A stretch of 7,791 nucleotides of DNA from Rhizorhabdus sp. Lineage in GTDB: Bacteria; Pseudomonadota; Alphaproteobacteria; Sphingomonadales; Sphingomonadaceae. This document shows, piece after piece, positions 6,244 to 7,791 of this stretch. The number at the start of each line of letters is the position of its first letter. Position 1 is the first letter of the stretch. The notes beneath the pieces were generated by a model. That model did no database searches. It was not told where the DNA came from and worked only from the letters and a program-made list of their open reading frames with translations. Position numbers and translations under genes: made by a program. The stretch lies in contig SCUQ01000336.1 of the NCBI GenBank assembly GCA_004297635.1, forward strand, positions 1-7,791, in the 5' to 3' direction.

Positions 6244-7791
6244 CAGAACTGGGTCCCTACGTTGAAAGTGATGAGCTTGGTATTGTCGCCCCTCTCCTTG
6301 AGAAGGGCCTTGGCGACGTCGATGCGGAAGGGCCCGAAGGGCGAGTTCCAGTTGACTCCGAAGCCGACCGACAGGCGAGGCTTGGCGGAGTCGCCGAAGA
6401 AGGCTTCCTTGTACACCGGAATCTGATCCCGGACCTTGAAGTCCGAAGCCGTGGTCGAGATTTCGAGCAGCGGAAGGTTGTCACCCGTTGCATCAGGGTC
6501 GCGGTTGTAAAACAGCTGCCGCCCCCTGCTATCCACGCGATCACGCAGAAGGAAACTGCAGTTCGTCGGCGTATTGGGCGAAATTGTGCATCCATCGCTC
6601 AATGTCGGCTTCTTCAAGCCGAACACCGCGCCAGCATCCATGAAGATCGACGGCCTCAGCCCCAGCTCACGGGCACCGTTGCCCAATGGAATTTCAAGCT
6701 CCAATCGACCCTTATAATAGGTATTACCACCCAGCGCATCGTCGATATAGCTATTCCTGTCCGTGAGAACGACGGGGGCCGCGGGATTGGTCACGTCATA
6801 GCGCTGGCGACGAACACGCGGGCCGATGCCGCGGATGCCGAAACCGCGCATCTCAGGCTCGCCAAGATAGAAACGGTCGGTAAGCCGGACCTGCTGGCCG
6901 AGCCCCTTGATGTAGCCACCCTCAGCTCCGGCGGAGAAGATGAAGCCGCTGCCCAGGCCCCAATATTTGGTCGCTTCGAACGACGTCTTGATATAGCGGA
7001 CCTTGCCGCCCAGACCCGCGAAATCCTGGCTGAACACCGCGCGTTGGCCGCGCGACGGCCGGACACGGTTGTTCAGATTATCGAACACCAGCGAGTAGCC
7101 GACCGACGACGTCACCCGCTTGCCGATCGCATCGCACAGGTAGCGGCCGGCAAGCACCGGATCGCAGACGCCGTTGGTGAAGAAGGTGAACTTGTTGAGC
7201 GAGACGTCATCGTAGTTCAGCCCATAGCGTACGGCCATGGTGATGAACTCGGTCAGCGGCACGCCGGCGCGAAGCTGGAAGCCTGTCGTGGCCTGCTCAT
7301 AGGTGGTGTTGCGGTCGTTGCCGGAGAAGTTGAACGAATTATAGTCGCGCCGGAAGATGTCGAAGCCGACCGCGATATTCTTGTCGAACACATAGGGCTC
7401 GGTGAAGCCCAGTTCGACCGATTTGGAATAGGTGGAATAGCTGACCCCGGCGCGGACCTCCTGGCCCTTGCCCATGAAATTGCGTTCACGGATCGACAGG
7501 TCGACGATGAACTTCTCGAGGCTCGAATAGCCGGCGGAAACCTGAAGCTCGCCGGTCGACTTCTCCTCGACATTCGCTTCCAATATGGTGCGATCCGGCG
7601 CCGATCCCGGCTTCTGCTCGATCTCGAACTTCTCCTGGAAGAAGCCGAGCGACTGGATGCGGTCGCGCGAACGCTTGACCTTGAAGCTGTTGAAGGCGTC
7701 ACCCTCGGCAAGGCGGAACTCGCGGCGGACGACCTTGTCCTTGGTGTGGGTGTTGCCGTTGATGTCGATCCGCTCGACATAGACGCGCGGG
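6243..7791 (-). CDS. bamA: Outer membrane protein assembly factor BamA, C-terminal part (N-terminus off right edge)
   Basis: The frame is open to the right window edge, giving 515 residues, so the protein is cut and not a short gene; the TTG at 7583 is not a start. BamA is the core of the BAM machine that folds beta-barrel proteins into the outer membrane. Visible are the last POTRA domain (about 1-77, VERIDINGNTHTKDKVV and SRDRIQSLGFFQEKFEI) and the 16-strand barrel (from about residue 85 to the end). The loop 6 motif is MRGFGIRGIGPR (MRGF codons at 6851-6840, a variant of VRGF). The last strand is LITFNVGTQF, ending in the C-terminal Phe of the beta-signal. Two Cys-x9-Cys pairs lie in probable extracellular loops. 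The missing part should hold the signal peptide and POTRA 1-4. It is upstream of, and overlapping, skp. Confidence 0.97.
   Translation of the reverse strand, partial: PRVYVERIDINGNTHTKDKVVRREFRLAEGDAFNSFKVKRSRDRIQSLGFFQEKFEIEQKPGSAPDRTILEANVEEKSTGELQVSAGYSSLEKFIVDLSIRERNFMGKGQEVRAGVSYSTYSKSVELGFTEPYVFDKNIAVGFDIFRRDYNSFNFSGNDRNTTYEQATTGFQLRAGVPLTEFITMAVRYGLNYDDVSLNKFTFFTNGVCDPVLAGRYLCDAIGKRVTSSVGYSLVFDNLNNRVRPSRGQRAVFSQDFAGLGGKVRYIKTSFEATKYWGLGSGFIFSAGAEGGYIKGLGQQVRLTDRFYLGEPEMRGFGIRGIGPRVRRQRYDVTNPAAPVVLTDRNSYIDDALGGNTYYKGRLELEIPLGNGARELGLRPSIFMDAGAVFGLKKPTLSDGCTISPNTPTNCSFLLRDRVDSRGRQLFYNRDPDATGDNLPLLEISTTASDFKVRDQIPVYKEAFFGDSAKPRLSVGFGVNWNSPFGPFRIDVAKALLKERGDNTKLITFNVGTQF

Noticed and set aside
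6243..7583. bamA taken as a complete 446-residue gene starting at 7583
   Set aside because: The codon there is TTG inside the last POTRA domain, and the same frame continues open with POTRA sequence to the window edge.

Overview
The window looks like ordinary chromosomal sequence from a GC-rich alphaproteobacterium, most likely a sphingomonad (Sphingomonas, Rhizorhabdus or relatives). This rests on recognised protein styles: a cysteine-free 76-residue L31, a bamA-skp-fabZ cluster with no lpx genes, and an mltB/rlpA/D-Ala-D-Ala carboxypeptidase cluster. It has not been checked by any search.

Left part (1-2108, minus strand): three tightly overlapping cell-wall genes. In transcription order they are a soluble MltB-family lytic transglycosylase, the lipoprotein RlpA (DPBB plus SPOR domains, all three expected catalytic-site residues present), and the first 36 codons of a probable penicillin-binding D-Ala-D-Ala carboxypeptidase, which runs off the left edge. 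Together they would remodel septal and sidewall peptidoglycan in the periplasm.

Middle (2109-3557): a divergent intergenic region with small dyads, a complete tRNA-Ser(UGA), then a lone plus-strand gene for a divergent beta-keto acid cleavage enzyme (BKACE, formerly DUF849). Parts of this gene are clearly lower in GC than the flanking gene, and a perfect 10-bp dyad sits in its leader. It is the only gene here that looks accessory.

Right part (3558-7791, minus strand): in transcription order, bamA (5' truncated by the window edge), skp/ompH, fabZ, then rpmE (L31), then a VanZ-like membrane protein and a class I SAM-dependent methyltransferase. bamA-skp and vanZ-methyltransferase overlap at stop/start codons, and skp-fabZ are 10 nt apart. 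rpmE is bracketed by two closely similar hairpins, each followed by ATTTTC: one lies just before its ribosome-binding site, the other is its probable terminator.

I see no integrase, transposase, CRISPR array, toxin-antitoxin pair or phage gene, and no convincing new multi-gene system. The points most worth a second look are the BKACE gene beside the tRNA and the twin hairpins around rpmE.
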